Program-made: the position numbers and the translations under genes
Assembly (NCBI GenBank): GCA_027023305.1
Contig: JALVVR010000005.1
Span: 1 to 64,000 of the forward strand
Length of the DNA stretch: 64,000 bases
Reading direction: 5' to 3'
From: Campylobacterales bacterium
GTDB taxonomy: Bacteria > Campylobacterota > Campylobacteria > Campylobacterales > QNZT01
Shown: positions 17,027 to 26,544 of the stretch, one piece after another
Layout: each line of letters begins with the position of its first letter
Position numbering within the stretch: the first letter of the stretch is position 1
Notes under the pieces: model-generated
Told to the model about the DNA's origin: nothing
Database searches by the model: none
The model's input: only the letters and a program-made list of their open reading frames with translations

Positions 17027-17705
17027 GAGACTGTAAAATAAACTGTGTAAACCAACTTCATATCCTCTAGTCACTTTGTATATTTTGACATAATATCACT
17101 GAAAAACATACAAAGTTGAGGATAAATTTTAAACCAATTTCTAACACTAGACATATTCCATTTTGCCTGTTGCTCCTGAGTAGCTAAATACAATACCTTA
17201 AAAGCTGATTCTTCTGTAGGGAAAGAACCTTTAGATTTTGTTTTTCTCTTTATAGTAGCATTAAAAGACTCAATGGGATTTGTAGTATAAATCAGTTTTC
17301 TAACAGCATCTGGATATTTAAAGAAAGTAGATAATTCATCCCAATGAGTCTGCCAAGAAGCAGTTATATTGGGATATTTTTTACCCCAAATATCATTAAA
17401 GCCATTAAGACCATCTATCGCAAAGATAAGAACATCTTCTATACCTTTCTTAATATCATTTAAAACTGTAAGCCAGTATTTACTAGTTTCATTTTCTCCT
17501 ATTCAAATACCAATGATTTCTTTTTTACCTTCAAGGTTGATACCTAACATTATATAAGATGCTATATTTTTAACAACTCTATCGACTCTGATCTTTAGTA
17601 CTGTTGCATCCATAAAGATGATAGGATATATTTTATCTAATGGACGGTTTTGCCACTCTGAGGCTTTTTCCATTACTTTCTCTGTAATGTTAGATATATA
17701 CATCT
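17027..17705 (-). mobile_element. Decayed IS256-family element
   Basis: The left end carries a GTTTACACAGTTTATTTTAC terminus (minus strand) of the type seen at IS256-family ends. Inside is a transposase read from right to left: WQNRPLDKIYPIIFMDAT, VVKNIASYIMLGINLEGKK, then an in-frame TGA where tryptophan is expected (GI.IGENETSKYW), then DVLIFAIDGLNGFND joined directly to WGKKYPNITASWQ, then TNPIESFNATIKRK and a C-terminus near 17064. The N-terminal third is absent and about 60 residues are deleted inside. The right boundary lies in the PIN-toxin gene near 17700. Confidence 0.75.
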
Positions 17706-17986
17706 TCACATAAACTTAATGCTTTATCAACATCTTCTATCTCTATAGATATAAGATCACAGATTTTAGTAATCTCTCTCAAAACATATAAAGATTCTTC
17801 TAAAGTAGCTTTTTTTAAACTCCTTAACAAGTAAAAAGATGTTGTTAAGGTATCTGTATTTATATAAAGAGAAGTTCCTTTTTCCAAAAATTCTCTTACT
17901 ATTTTTAAAGTAGACTCATGAGCAGTTCTATCTCTATCAAAAATATCCATAATAATATTTGTATCTAGTAAAGCATTAGTAACCAT
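17690..17986 (-). pseudogene. PIN-domain (VapC-like) toxin, truncated by the IS256 remnant
   Basis: From the ATG at 17986 the product starts MVTNALLDTNIIMDIFDRDR, with the first PIN-domain aspartate block LLDTN, and continues through LYINTDTLTTSFYLLR to a stop at 17690. The normal C-terminal third, with the last acidic residues and the usual TNDKDF-like motif, is missing where the IS sequence begins. The ATG overlaps the antitoxin end by 11 bases, the usual coupling in such pairs. The truncated product is unlikely to be a nuclease. Confidence 0.7.
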
Positions 17987-18224
17987 ATTTTTCCGATATA
18001 TACTGAATCCTTGCCTCTTTTGCATCAAGATTACCAATCTTCCCTGTCAAAGAACCTGCTAACTTATCTAACACTTCTAACCGTTTTTCTCTTTTATACT
18101 CTTTTTTCAAAAGCTCTATAGCTTTTTTTATAGTCTCTGTTTGTGTTATATTCTTATTTTTAGCTATCTCTTCAATAGTATAAGCAGTTTCATCATCAAA
18201 GTTAAAATTTTTTCTTATTGGCAT
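17976..18224 (-). CDS. Ribbon-helix-helix antitoxin of a VapBC-like pair
   Basis: An 82-residue protein with an N-terminal RHH-like block (RKNFNFDDETAYTIEEIAKN, then TQTETIKKAIELLKKEY) and a charged C-terminal tail that would wrap the toxin. The gene overlaps the toxin by 11 bases. It is intact although its toxin has been cut short by IS sequence, so it may survive as an orphan repressor. It lies just downstream of a palindromic operator overlapping the -10 box at 18249-18268. Confidence 0.75.
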   Translation of the reverse strand: MPIRKNFNFDDETAYTIEEIAKNKNITQTETIKKAIELLKKEYKREKRLEVLDKLAGSLTGKIGNLDAKEARIQYISEKYGY

Positions 18225-18248
18225 GACATACCCTTTTTATCTGCTTTA

Positions 18249-18268
18249 TATGTATTATATCATACATA
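18249..18268 (-). promoter_or_regulatory. Palindromic operator over the -10 box of the toxin-antitoxin promoter
   Basis: TATGTAT and ATACATA form perfect 7-base arms around a six-base centre. Within it the minus strand reads TATAAT (18254-18259), about 30 bases before the antitoxin ATG. This fits autorepression by the RHH antitoxin. Confidence 0.55.
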
Positions 18269-18363
18269 CAAAAGATTTACAAGTCTATGTATTAGTCCAA
18301 AAGATACCAATCAAAATACTCTATATTTACAAATTAACAACATATTTTCGCTAAACTTTCATC

Positions 18364-21300
18364 ATGATAAAACAACTAATAGAATTTACGATAAAAAAAT
18401 CAACACTAAATCATATATTTTTAATCTTTCTTATCATGATAGGCTCATTTGCCTACACAAACATACCTAAAGAGATATTTCCTCCTACAAACTTAGATGC
18501 TATCAGTATAAGAGGTTTTTATGCTGGAAGCTCTCCTGAGATTTTGGATAACTTAGCAGTTGCTCCTATCGAAGATGAGTTAAAAAACTTAAGTGATATA
18601 GATGAAGTAGAAAGTACTATAAAAACTGGAATGTTCTCCATAAAAGCTACTTTGAAAGATGGTGCAAATATAGATGATGCCCTAAGTGATATAAAAGATA
18701 TAATCCAAAAGACAAAAAGAGACCTGCCAAGTGACATGGATGAGCCAACAGCAAAGAAGATTAAAAACTCATTTCCACTTTTGACTATCGCAGTGGCTTC
18801 AAACAAACCAAAAGAGGAGCTTTTAAAAGTAGCAGACAAGTTAAAAAAAGAACTTAGCAATATCAAAGATTTAAGTGATATAAACATAAGAGGAGATGCA
18901 AAAAAAGAGTTAGTATTTAAACTAAACTCTAAAAAGATAGAAGCTTTAGGCTTAAATACTTCTGGTGTCATACAAGCCATCTCAAATCTATCAAACATCT
19001 TTCCAGTAGGTTTCATCGAGCAAAAAGGTGAGCATATATTTTTAAACACAAACAGTGGGTTTAAAGATAAAAAAAGTTTAGAAAACACTTTGATAACAGT
19101 TGGAGGGAAAAAACTCTATCTAAAGGATATAGCAAAGATTGATTTTACACTAAGTGACTCAACAGAAATCTCCCACTTCAACGGAGTTCAAAATATCTCA
19201 GTGAATGTTACAAAATCAAAGAGTGGAAACTCCATAACCTTAGCAAAAAAGATAAAAAATATTATAAAAAGATATGAAAAATCCTATCCAAACTTCACCC
19301 TAAAAGTTTACTCTGATAGCTCTATCTGGATAAGAAATAGATTAAACACTGTCATCTCAAACATCCTTTTTGGACTCATCCTAGTAACTTTTAGCATCTA
19401 TATCTTTATCAACAAAAGGATAGCATTTGTAGTAGCTCTTGGTATTCCTGTTAGTTTTTTGATAGGACTTATTGCCCTAAAATATCTAGGCTACTCACTA
19501 AATATGCTCTCACTTTTAGGAGCTCTTATAGCTCTTGGAATGCTCGTGGATGAAGCTATCGTAGTTGCTGAAAATATCCAAAGATATATCGAAGAGGGAT
19601 ATGAAGCAAAAGAAGCAGCCATAAAAGGAGCTAGTGAAATGTTCCCAGCAGTTTTAACAGCAACTGCTACTACTATATTTGCTTTTTTACCTATGCTTAT
19701 CATGAGTGGAGAAATGGGTGTTTTTATGAAGATTATACCTATCATGATAACTGTACTTCTTTTAAGCTCACTTGCTGAAGCTTTTTTCTTCCTACCTCTA
19801 CACTCTTATGAGTTTTTAAAAAAAGAGAAAAATCCTAGAGCAGATAAGATTTGGAGGATCTTAAAACAAAAGTACAACTCCATTCTAACAAGACTTATCA
19901 CAAAACCAAAGTTTTACCTTAGTGCTTTTGTCATTAGTATCATTGTTGGAAGTATAATCCTTTTAAAAATCTCTCACTTCCAACTCTTTCCTGACTTTGA
20001 TACAACTCAAATTTACATAAAAGGAAAAGTAAACAAAAACTTCAAACTAGAAGAGACTCAAGAGTTAGTTACAAAGATAGAGAAAAAACTCTTACAAAAA
20101 TTAGATAAAAAAAACATCTCGTCCATAACCTCTATATCTGGACTGCAAATCACTAACAAATTTAAAGCAGATATTGGGACAAATTACTTTCATATATTTG
20201 TCAACCTTCATGAGAGAAAACCAGAGGGGCTTTTTAACATTTTTATAAACCCTATCCTCTCCCCTGAGTATGATAATAGTGACATGAAAAGAGATATATC
20301 AGCTCAAGAAATATCAAAAAATATCAAAAAAGTAGTAAAACCATTTAAAAAAAACAAAGACTTTGAAGAGATAAAAGTAGTAGTACCAGGAGCTGGACTA
20401 GTAAAAAATGATATAGAAATCTCACTCATAGGAGATGCAAAAAAAATAAAATCAGCTCTTTTGAAATTACAACAAAAGATAAAAGATACAAATGGAACTT
20501 ATAACATATCAAATGATTTAAAAGAGGGAGAAAAAGAGATAAAGTTCAAGATAAACAACTTTGGACAAAGCTTAGGAGTTAGTGAAAAGTACTTGGCAAA
20601 TATCCTTCGTCCTCTGTTTTTAAAACTTGAAGTATCAACCATGTATCTAAACAAAGAGCTTATAGAAATCAAAACTGAGGATATCTACAAAGATAAAAAA
20701 TCCTCTCTTTTAAATTTGCCTATACCTTTACCAAACTCAAACCAAAAAGTCTTGCTAAAAGATATAGCCACAATCACTTATAAAAGTACATTTTCAAACA
20801 TCTTTAAAGACAATGGCTTTGTGATATGGACAATAACAGGAAGCTTAGATAAAAAAACTCTAACCTCTGCAGAGCTAATGAAAAAGATAAAAAGTACCAT
20901 AGAAGAGATAAGAAAAAGTGGTATAGAAGTAAGCATAAAAGGAGAACAAAAAGAGAATCAAAAAGTAAAAAGAGAGATGGGAGAAGCCGGGATTATAGCT
21001 ATATTTTTGATTTTTATAGCACTTGTTTGGATGTTTGATAGTATCTTTTTATCACTTGTTGTACTCTCTACCATCCCTCTATCTATATTTGGGGTATTAG
21101 TTGGAAACCTTATTATGGGATTAAACCTTACTATGCCAGGACTTTTGGGTATAGTAGGACTTGCTGGAGTAGTTGTAAATGATGGGATCATCATGATAGA
21201 TTTTTTAAAATATGCCACTTCTAAAGAGGAATTTTTATCATATGCAACAAAAAGACTTCGTCCTATCATGTTAACATCTATCACAACTATACTTGGTCTT

Positions 21301-21462
21301 TCAACCCTAATCTTTTTTGCAGAAGGTCAATCAGTAATCCTTCAACCCATGGCAGTTTCTTTAGGCTTTGGACTTCTTTTTGCAACTATGCTAAATCTCT
21401 TCTTTTTACCACTATTATTTTTCTTATTTAGAAGAAAGAGATTACTTCAAGGGCTTAAGTAA
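18364..21462 (+). CDS. RND-family efflux permease (AcrB/HAE superfamily)
   Basis: The 1032-residue protein has the RND layout: a first helix (residues 12-30), a large periplasmic loop, a helix cluster, a second periplasmic loop and a final helix cluster. The opening NIPKEIFPPTNLDAISIRGF and the proton-relay helix GMLVDEAIVVAENIQRYIE are diagnostic; AcrB has two aspartates there where this protein has Asp-Glu. GLAGVVVNDGIIMIDFLKYA is the matching second-half motif. No membrane-fusion or TolC-type gene is adjacent, so partners must be encoded elsewhere, and the substrate is unknown. The ATG has no clear ribosome site. Its end overlaps the convergent ftsI by 21 bases. Confidence 0.88.
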   Translation: MIKQLIEFTIKKSTLNHIFLIFLIMIGSFAYTNIPKEIFPPTNLDAISIRGFYAGSSPEILDNLAVAPIEDELKNLSDIDEVESTIKTGMFSIKATLKDGANIDDALSDIKDIIQKTKRDLPSDMDEPTAKKIKNSFPLLTIAVASNKPKEELLKVADKLKKELSNIKDLSDINIRGDAKKELVFKLNSKKIEALGLNTSGVIQAISNLSNIFPVGFIEQKGEHIFLNTNSGFKDKKSLENTLITVGGKKLYLKDIAKIDFTLSDSTEISHFNGVQNISVNVTKSKSGNSITLAKKIKNIIKRYEKSYPNFTLKVYSDSSIWIRNRLNTVISNILFGLILVTFSIYIFINKRIAFVVALGIPVSFLIGLIALKYLGYSLNMLSLLGALIALGMLVDEAIVVAENIQRYIEEGYEAKEAAIKGASEMFPAVLTATATTIFAFLPMLIMSGEMGVFMKIIPIMITVLLLSSLAEAFFFLPLHSYEFLKKEKNPRADKIWRILKQKYNSILTRLITKPKFYLSAFVISIIVGSIILLKISHFQLFPDFDTTQIYIKGKVNKNFKLEETQELVTKIEKKLLQKLDKKNISSITSISGLQITNKFKADIGTNYFHIFVNLHERKPEGLFNIFINPILSPEYDNSDMKRDISAQEISKNIKKVVKPFKKNKDFEEIKVVVPGAGLVKNDIEISLIGDAKKIKSALLKLQQKIKDTNGTYNISNDLKEGEKEIKFKINNFGQSLGVSEKYLANILRPLFLKLEVSTMYLNKELIEIKTEDIYKDKKSSLLNLPIPLPNSNQKVLLKDIATITYKSTFSNIFKDNGFVIWTITGSLDKKTLTSAELMKKIKSTIEEIRKSGIEVSIKGEQKENQKVKREMGEAGIIAIFLIFIALVWMFDSIFLSLVVLSTIPLSIFGVLVGNLIMGLNLTMPGLLGIVGLAGVVVNDGIIMIDFLKYATSKEEFLSYATKRLRPIMLTSITTILGLSTLIFFAEGQSVILQPMAVSLGFGLLFATMLNLFFLPLLFFLFRRKRLLQGLK

Positions 21463-23208
21463 TCCCTGCTCTATCATACTTTCAACTATCAACCTAAAAG
21501 TAGGAACTGCACTCTGAGATGCAAAATGAACATATCCCTCACTTTTAGGTCTAAAAACAACTACACCAATAGTAAACTTATGCCTAGCATCATTTGCAAA
21601 TCCATAAAAAGAGCTGTTATACTTTTTTACATATACCCCTCTCTCTGCAAGTTGAGCAGTACCAGTTTTTCCACCTATATCAAGCCCATCTATATATGTA
21701 GCTTTACCAGTTCCGTTTGTTACAACAGAGTTTAAAACTTTATGCATCTTATCTGCTACTCTTTTGGATAAAACTTTCTCAGGCTTTATAGACTCTATCC
21801 ACTCTCTTTGATTTTTTGTGGTAACTTTTATAGATGCGATCCTTGGAGTTACTCTATATCCACTGTTGTTAAAAACACTATAAGCAGAGAGTAGTTGAAA
21901 AAAGTTTGCTCTCATCCTATATCCATAAGATAGATTTGCAATAATAATACTGTTTTGCATATCAACTACCTCAGGGATACTTCCACTAAGCTCAAAACTA
22001 AGATCCACCCTACTCTTTTTAGCAAATCCAAATCTCTTAAACCCATCTGCTATCTTTAGAGGATTTGCTCTAGCTGAGAGCTCTGTCATACCTACATTTG
22101 ATGAGTGAACTATAACATTTTCTGCACTTAAAAATGGATACCTATGCTCATCCGTAACAACTTTTCCATTGCTAAGTTTAATACGACCATTATGAGTATT
22201 TACTATCTCTTGAAGTTTTACTTTATTTTGACTCAAAAGTAGGGAAAAAAAAATAGGTTTTATAACTGAACCTGGCTCATAAACTTCTCTGATAGCTGAA
22301 ATAGTTAGATTTTTAACTATTTTTCTTTTAGGATTGTATCTTCTTGAACTAGCCACTGCTAAAAGTTTTCCACTATTTGATTCCATAACTGCTGCTATTA
22401 TCTCTGTATCATCATTCCCGATTTTTAACTTTTGATTTGTCAAAATATTTTCTATTCTTTTTTGAAGTTTTAGATTTATGTTTGTCAAAATATCAAACCC
22501 ATCCTCTTTTTTGATAGACTTGTTATTTTTATCTCTTATGATTATACCTTGTTTATCTCTTTGCCCCTCAAGTACCCTATCTTCTGAGCTTTTAAGCAGA
22601 TTATCATAGTAACTTTCTAAACCATATACTCCATAAGGGTCTCCATTTTTATCTATTCTTGTATATCCTAAATATGGCTCTAAAGTATCACCCAAAGGAT
22701 ACTCTCTACTCTCCTTGTATTTAACAATATCCATACTAAGAAAAAAACTACTTCCCTTTACTTTTGAGTGAAAAACTTTTAACCTGTCCAAATCTCTCTT
22801 TAACTCTTTAAGACTTTTTGCCATTTGGGTATTTAATTTATCTGCAAAAACAACTCTGTTACTATCTTCTAAAAGTTTCTCTTTAAGTATCTCTTTATCA
22901 ATCCCCGTGTATTTTGAAAAAAGGTCTATCAAAATATCTTTTTTGTTTGGATCTAAATACTTTTTATAAATAACAACCTTATACAATGTTCTACTTCTTG
23001 CAAATGACATACTGTTTGAACTTAGGATATTCCCTCTTGAAGAATAATCTATAAACTTAGTTTTTAGATAAGGTGTCTTTTTATCACTTCCCTTTATTCC
23101 CACAAAAGTAAAAACTAAAAAAATTGTTAAAAATAGAAAAAATAGAAAGACTATCGAGATTTTTACTTTTTTATTTTTTTCATATTCAAAATCTGGGGCT
23201 TCTTTCAT
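21442..23208 (-). CDS. ftsI: Division transpeptidase FtsI (PBP3-like)
   Basis: A 588-residue class B penicillin-binding protein: one N-terminal membrane helix (about residues 16-38), a dimerisation domain, then the transpeptidase with SVIK (active-site serine near 310), SSN near 369 and KTGTAQ near 515. It cross-links septal peptidoglycan. Two class B PBPs lie in tandem here; the shorter helix-flanking region and lack of the PBP2 insertion block favour FtsI, and the next gene encodes the PBP2 form. No PASTA domain is present. The exact FtsI/PBP2 assignment is by comparison with that neighbour. Confidence 0.85.
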   Translation of the reverse strand: MKEAPDFEYEKNKKVKISIVFLFFLFLTIFLVFTFVGIKGSDKKTPYLKTKFIDYSSRGNILSSNSMSFARSRTLYKVVIYKKYLDPNKKDILIDLFSKYTGIDKEILKEKLLEDSNRVVFADKLNTQMAKSLKELKRDLDRLKVFHSKVKGSSFFLSMDIVKYKESREYPLGDTLEPYLGYTRIDKNGDPYGVYGLESYYDNLLKSSEDRVLEGQRDKQGIIIRDKNNKSIKKEDGFDILTNINLKLQKRIENILTNQKLKIGNDDTEIIAAVMESNSGKLLAVASSRRYNPKRKIVKNLTISAIREVYEPGSVIKPIFFSLLLSQNKVKLQEIVNTHNGRIKLSNGKVVTDEHRYPFLSAENVIVHSSNVGMTELSARANPLKIADGFKRFGFAKKSRVDLSFELSGSIPEVVDMQNSIIIANLSYGYRMRANFFQLLSAYSVFNNSGYRVTPRIASIKVTTKNQREWIESIKPEKVLSKRVADKMHKVLNSVVTNGTGKATYIDGLDIGGKTGTAQLAERGVYVKKYNSSFYGFANDARHKFTIGVVVFRPKSEGYVHFASQSAVPTFRLIVESMIEQGLLKPLK

Positions 23209-23259
23209 GATAATCCTTAAAAATAAAAAATATTTTACTTATTTGAGATTAATTTGAGG

Positions 23260-25071
23260 TTATTTAGCATAGATAAATTTTTTATCAATATATCCAAGCT
23301 CTATTAGTTTGTTATATATCTTACTTACTATCCCACCAGCAGCACTACCTCCATGTCCTCCATGCTCTACTAAAACTGTAACAACATATGTCGGGTCTTC
23401 ATAAGGACCAAATGTAGTAAGCCAAGCATGAGATCTGTGAAAGAGTTTTAACTCATCCTCACTCATCCTCTTTTTATCAGCTTGACTAATCCCAATAACC
23501 TGAGCAGTACCAGTCTTTCCAGCTATATGAACTTTAGAAAAAACATGATTTCTAGCAGTTCCTCTTTTACCATAAAAAACACTATACATCGCACTTCTTA
23601 TAAAAGGAAGCTGTCTTAACTCAAACTCATTGTATGGTTTTCTTTTTTCATAGTCAATCTTCATATCTCCCATCTTTCTTAAAAAGTGAGGAGTAGCTTC
23701 ATATCCTACTGCAAGTCCAGCTGTTGTAACAGCTATTTGCATAGGAGTAACTAAAAAGTTTCCTTGTCCAATAGAGGTATTTAAAGTCTCTCCTCTATAC
23801 CAAGGTTGAGAATATTTTTTTAACTTCCACTCTCTATTTGGTACAGTTCCCATAAATTCATTGGGCAAATCAACTCCAGTTTTTTGACCATAACCATACC
23901 TTATCAAGTTTTTTGACATCTCTTTTATACCAACTTCCAAACTAACATCATAAAAGTAAACATCACAACTCTGCTCAATAGCTTTTTTCATATCAACTTC
24001 ACCATGACCTCTTGCATTCCAACATCTAAACTTTCTATGTCCAAGTTTTATGGATCCTGTACATAAAAACTGTTTATATTTTCCAACTTTTTTAGAGTTT
24101 AAATACCCCAAAGCCATAGAAGGCTTGATAGATGAGCCAGGTGGATAAAGTCCATTTACAAGTTTATTTGTAAATGGATGATTAAAATCAGTTATCATAT
24201 CTTGCCAAGTTTTAGAATCTATCCCATTTACAAATATATTTGAATCATACTCTGGAAAACTCCCAGCTGCTAATATTTCACCATTTTTTGCATTCATAAC
24301 TATAACAGCACCACTTTTATCTTTAAAAATCTGGGCTATATATTTTTGTAAAACTATATCTAAAGAGAGTGTTATATCTGAGCTTTTTGGCTTAGTTTTA
24401 GAAAGAGACTTTACAACTCTGTTAGATGCACTAACAACTACCCTCTCCTTCCCCAGTTCACCCTCCAAGACATCATTGTAGTATCTTTCCAATCCACTTT
24501 TTCCAACAACACCTATAGTTCTTGCAACTTTATCATGTTCTATATCTTTTTTATTTGCCCTTCCTGTATAACCTATAACATGACTAGCTAAACTTTCTTG
24601 AGGATAAAATCTTTTTGATGATGACTCTACAATAATATTTTTATTTAATGTTAATTTTACATACCTATTTATCATGTCATCATAAGGAATAAAACTTACA
24701 ACTTCTATAGGTTTATGATTATAAGGAGAATCTTTCTTTTTATACTCTTTTAAAAGTTTTTTATATTTTACTTTAGGAAACTCTTTTACTAAAAATTTTA
24801 GTATCCTTTCAAGCTCACCATGATACTTTTTAGCTCTCAAATTTGGTTTTAGATATATACTAAATCCTAGCCTATTTATCGCTAAAGGTATAGAGTTTGA
24901 ATCTCTGATAACCCCCCTCACTGGCTTTTCATAATAAGTTCTATATATATTTTTATCAGCTAGTTTTGAATAATACTCATTTGATTTAATACCAAGATAA
25001 TATATCCTTGAAATTAATACTATCATGAACATCGCTATAACAAATATTGCAAATTTAACCCTATTTTTCAT
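23260..25071 (-). CDS. mrdA: Elongation transpeptidase PBP2
   Basis: A 603-residue class B penicillin-binding protein with a membrane helix (residues 8-27), the PBP2 N-terminal hint YYEKPVRGVIRDSN and GYTGRA, and the transpeptidase motifs PPGSSIKP (serine near 311), SCD near 368 (the PBP2 form of SxN) and KTGTAQ near 519. The block FRCWNARGHGEVDMKKAIE is typical of MrdA. It works with RodA and MreBCD in side-wall synthesis. Its ATG overlaps the stop of the preceding MreD-like gene by four bases. Confidence 0.9.
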   Translation of the reverse strand: MKNRVKFAIFVIAMFMIVLISRIYYLGIKSNEYYSKLADKNIYRTYYEKPVRGVIRDSNSIPLAINRLGFSIYLKPNLRAKKYHGELERILKFLVKEFPKVKYKKLLKEYKKKDSPYNHKPIEVVSFIPYDDMINRYVKLTLNKNIIVESSSKRFYPQESLASHVIGYTGRANKKDIEHDKVARTIGVVGKSGLERYYNDVLEGELGKERVVVSASNRVVKSLSKTKPKSSDITLSLDIVLQKYIAQIFKDKSGAVIVMNAKNGEILAAGSFPEYDSNIFVNGIDSKTWQDMITDFNHPFTNKLVNGLYPPGSSIKPSMALGYLNSKKVGKYKQFLCTGSIKLGHRKFRCWNARGHGEVDMKKAIEQSCDVYFYDVSLEVGIKEMSKNLIRYGYGQKTGVDLPNEFMGTVPNREWKLKKYSQPWYRGETLNTSIGQGNFLVTPMQIAVTTAGLAVGYEATPHFLRKMGDMKIDYEKRKPYNEFELRQLPFIRSAMYSVFYGKRGTARNHVFSKVHIAGKTGTAQVIGISQADKKRMSEDELKLFHRSHAWLTTFGPYEDPTYVVTVLVEHGGHGGSAAGGIVSKIYNKLIELGYIDKKFIYAK

Positions 25072-25523
25072 AATGCCAATACCAAAATAACATCTGTCAT
25101 GAGATATATAATATAAGTTATATCAAGAACAGGCAGTGAAATATCAAATATCAAACTAATTATCAAATTTACTGCATAAATACCCAAATAATAAATAGCA
25201 ATGATAACTACTTTTAAACAATTTTTACAACCGATAGAGTTGATAAGTTCTCTATGAATAAACTCATAATAAATCAAAAATAATATAAGAGAAGAAAATA
25301 CAATAAGACCACGATCGAACTCTACATAGGTTATATATAAAAATAAAATTATATTTATGTTTATTTTTTCTTTATCTTTTATATGAGTAACTAGATATAA
25401 AAATATTAACCCACTAAGTGGAGTTATAAACACATATATAGACGCTATCGATTCATAAATAATAAGCCCAAATATTAAGACTATCGGGGTTACAGGTTGA
25501 TAATTAACGATACTTCGTTGCAT
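25068..25523 (-). CDS. MreD-like integral membrane protein
   Basis: A 151-residue protein made of about five hydrophobic helices with few conserved residues, the general picture of MreD. The identification rests mainly on position: its stop overlaps the start of mrdA, and mreD-mrdA is a frequent pair. Its start overlaps the GNAT gene by 34 bases. The sequence IYVFITPLSGLIFLYLV and the late SLPVLDITYIIYL fit an MreD topology, but a search against the MreD family would be needed to be firm. Confidence 0.5.
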   Translation of the reverse strand: MQRSIVNYQPVTPIVLIFGLIIYESIASIYVFITPLSGLIFLYLVTHIKDKEKININIILFLYITYVEFDRGLIVFSSLILFLIYYEFIHRELINSIGCKNCLKVVIIAIYYLGIYAVNLIISLIFDISLPVLDITYIIYLMTDVILVLAL

Positions 25524-25945
25524 ACTGGAAAATGTTTACAATTAATACAATCAGCCCAAATCTTTTGTTCAGGCAAGCTCTCTTTTTCTATCTCTAAAAA
25601 TCCCAACTTTTCAAAAAACTCTTTTTGGTAAGTGAGAGTAAAAACTCTTTTTAACCCTAAGTTTTTTCCCTCTACTATAAGTTTTTTAACTATATCGCTA
25701 CCTATACCCTTACCTCTACTTTTTGAGTCTATAACTAAACTTCTAACTTCTGCTAACTCTTTTGTATGTATATGCAAAGCTCCATAACCGACTAAGTCTC
25801 CATCCTCTTTTGCTACTATATAAGACCTAATATTTGTAGCTATCTCATCATCACTTCGATATAGTATGATTCCATTTTGGATTTCATCTTTTACTATCAT
25901 CTGCATCAAAGATATATCACTAAGCTTTGCTTTTACAAACTCCAT
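25490..25945 (-). CDS. GNAT acetyltransferase, N-acetylglutamate-synthase-like
   Basis: A 151-residue GNAT-fold enzyme with the acetyl-CoA loop RSRGKGIGSDIVKKL replaced here by SKSRGKGIGSDIVKK, preceded by the beta strand AEVRSLVIDSK. The pattern VFTLTYQKEFFEKLGF matches the LFVLTTRTAHWF-type block of the ArgA acetyltransferase domain, and the C-terminal CINCKHFPVC cysteines occur in short ArgA-like proteins. It may start arginine synthesis by acetylating glutamate; argH is also in the window at 36344-37723. No amino-acid-kinase domain is present, unlike E. coli ArgA. Confidence 0.65.
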   Translation of the reverse strand: MEFVKAKLSDISLMQMIVKDEIQNGIILYRSDDEIATNIRSYIVAKEDGDLVGYGALHIHTKELAEVRSLVIDSKSRGKGIGSDIVKKLIVEGKNLGLKRVFTLTYQKEFFEKLGFLEIEKESLPEQKIWADCINCKHFPVCNEVSLIINL

Positions 25946-26542
25946 CTAAACTCCAAATAAAGAGCTAAAAACAATCTTAGTAGCTTTATCTATACCACTC
26001 TTTTTAAGGTTTGAAACAAGTACTGCATCTGGAAACTCTCTAAGAAGTTTGTTTTTCTCTTTTTGGTTTAACTTATCAGCTTTTGTAAATATCTCTATAA
26101 CTTCTTGATCACCTCTTTTTATCTCTTTTAGATAACTTCTAACATCTTCGTCTATTGCCATTTTAGGATGTCTTGCATCTACTAAGTGTATAAAAACTCT
26201 TATAGAACTTCTATGAGTTATAAACTCTGTTAAGTATTTTTGCCACTGCTTCTTTTCACTCTTTGAAACTCTTGCATAACCAAATCCAGGAAGATCCACA
26301 AGTCTTGCAAAAAACCTATCATCATCTTTTAAAAAAGTTATATCAAAAAAGTTTATAAGCCTAGTTTTTCCAGGAGTTGCTGAACTCTTTGCTAAACTCT
26401 TTCTGTTTGTCAAAGAGTTTATAAAGCTACTCTTACCAACATTACTTCTTCCCATGACAGCTATTTCACTAAGGTCATTGGCTAAAGCTTCTCTTATGGA
26501 TGGTGCTGATGTTATAAATTTTGCATCTATGATTCTTGACAT
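25946..26542 (-). CDS. engB: Ribosome-assembly GTPase EngB/YsxC
   Basis: A 198-residue TRAFAC GTPase with G1 GRSNVGKSSF, G2 threonine in SSATPGKTRLINFF, G3 DLPGFGYA and G4 TKADK, all spaced as in YsxC/YihA. The family is essential and acts late in 50S subunit assembly. It abuts the GNAT gene with no gap and lies two bases after lptA, so it is part of the same transcript as the LPS-export genes. Confidence 0.94.
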   Translation of the reverse strand: MSRIIDAKFITSAPSIREALANDLSEIAVMGRSNVGKSSFINSLTNRKSLAKSSATPGKTRLINFFDITFLKDDDRFFARLVDLPGFGYARVSKSEKKQWQKYLTEFITHRSSIRVFIHLVDARHPKMAIDEDVRSYLKEIKRGDQEVIEIFTKADKLNQKEKNKLLREFPDAVLVSNLKKSGIDKATKIVFSSLFGV

Positions 26543-26544
26543 TT

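Noticed and set aside
18411-18440. Repeated TATCATGATA motif as a dispersed regulatory repeat
   Set aside because: Most copies lie inside coding sequence where they encode Ile-Met-Ile, and spacing shows no pattern.
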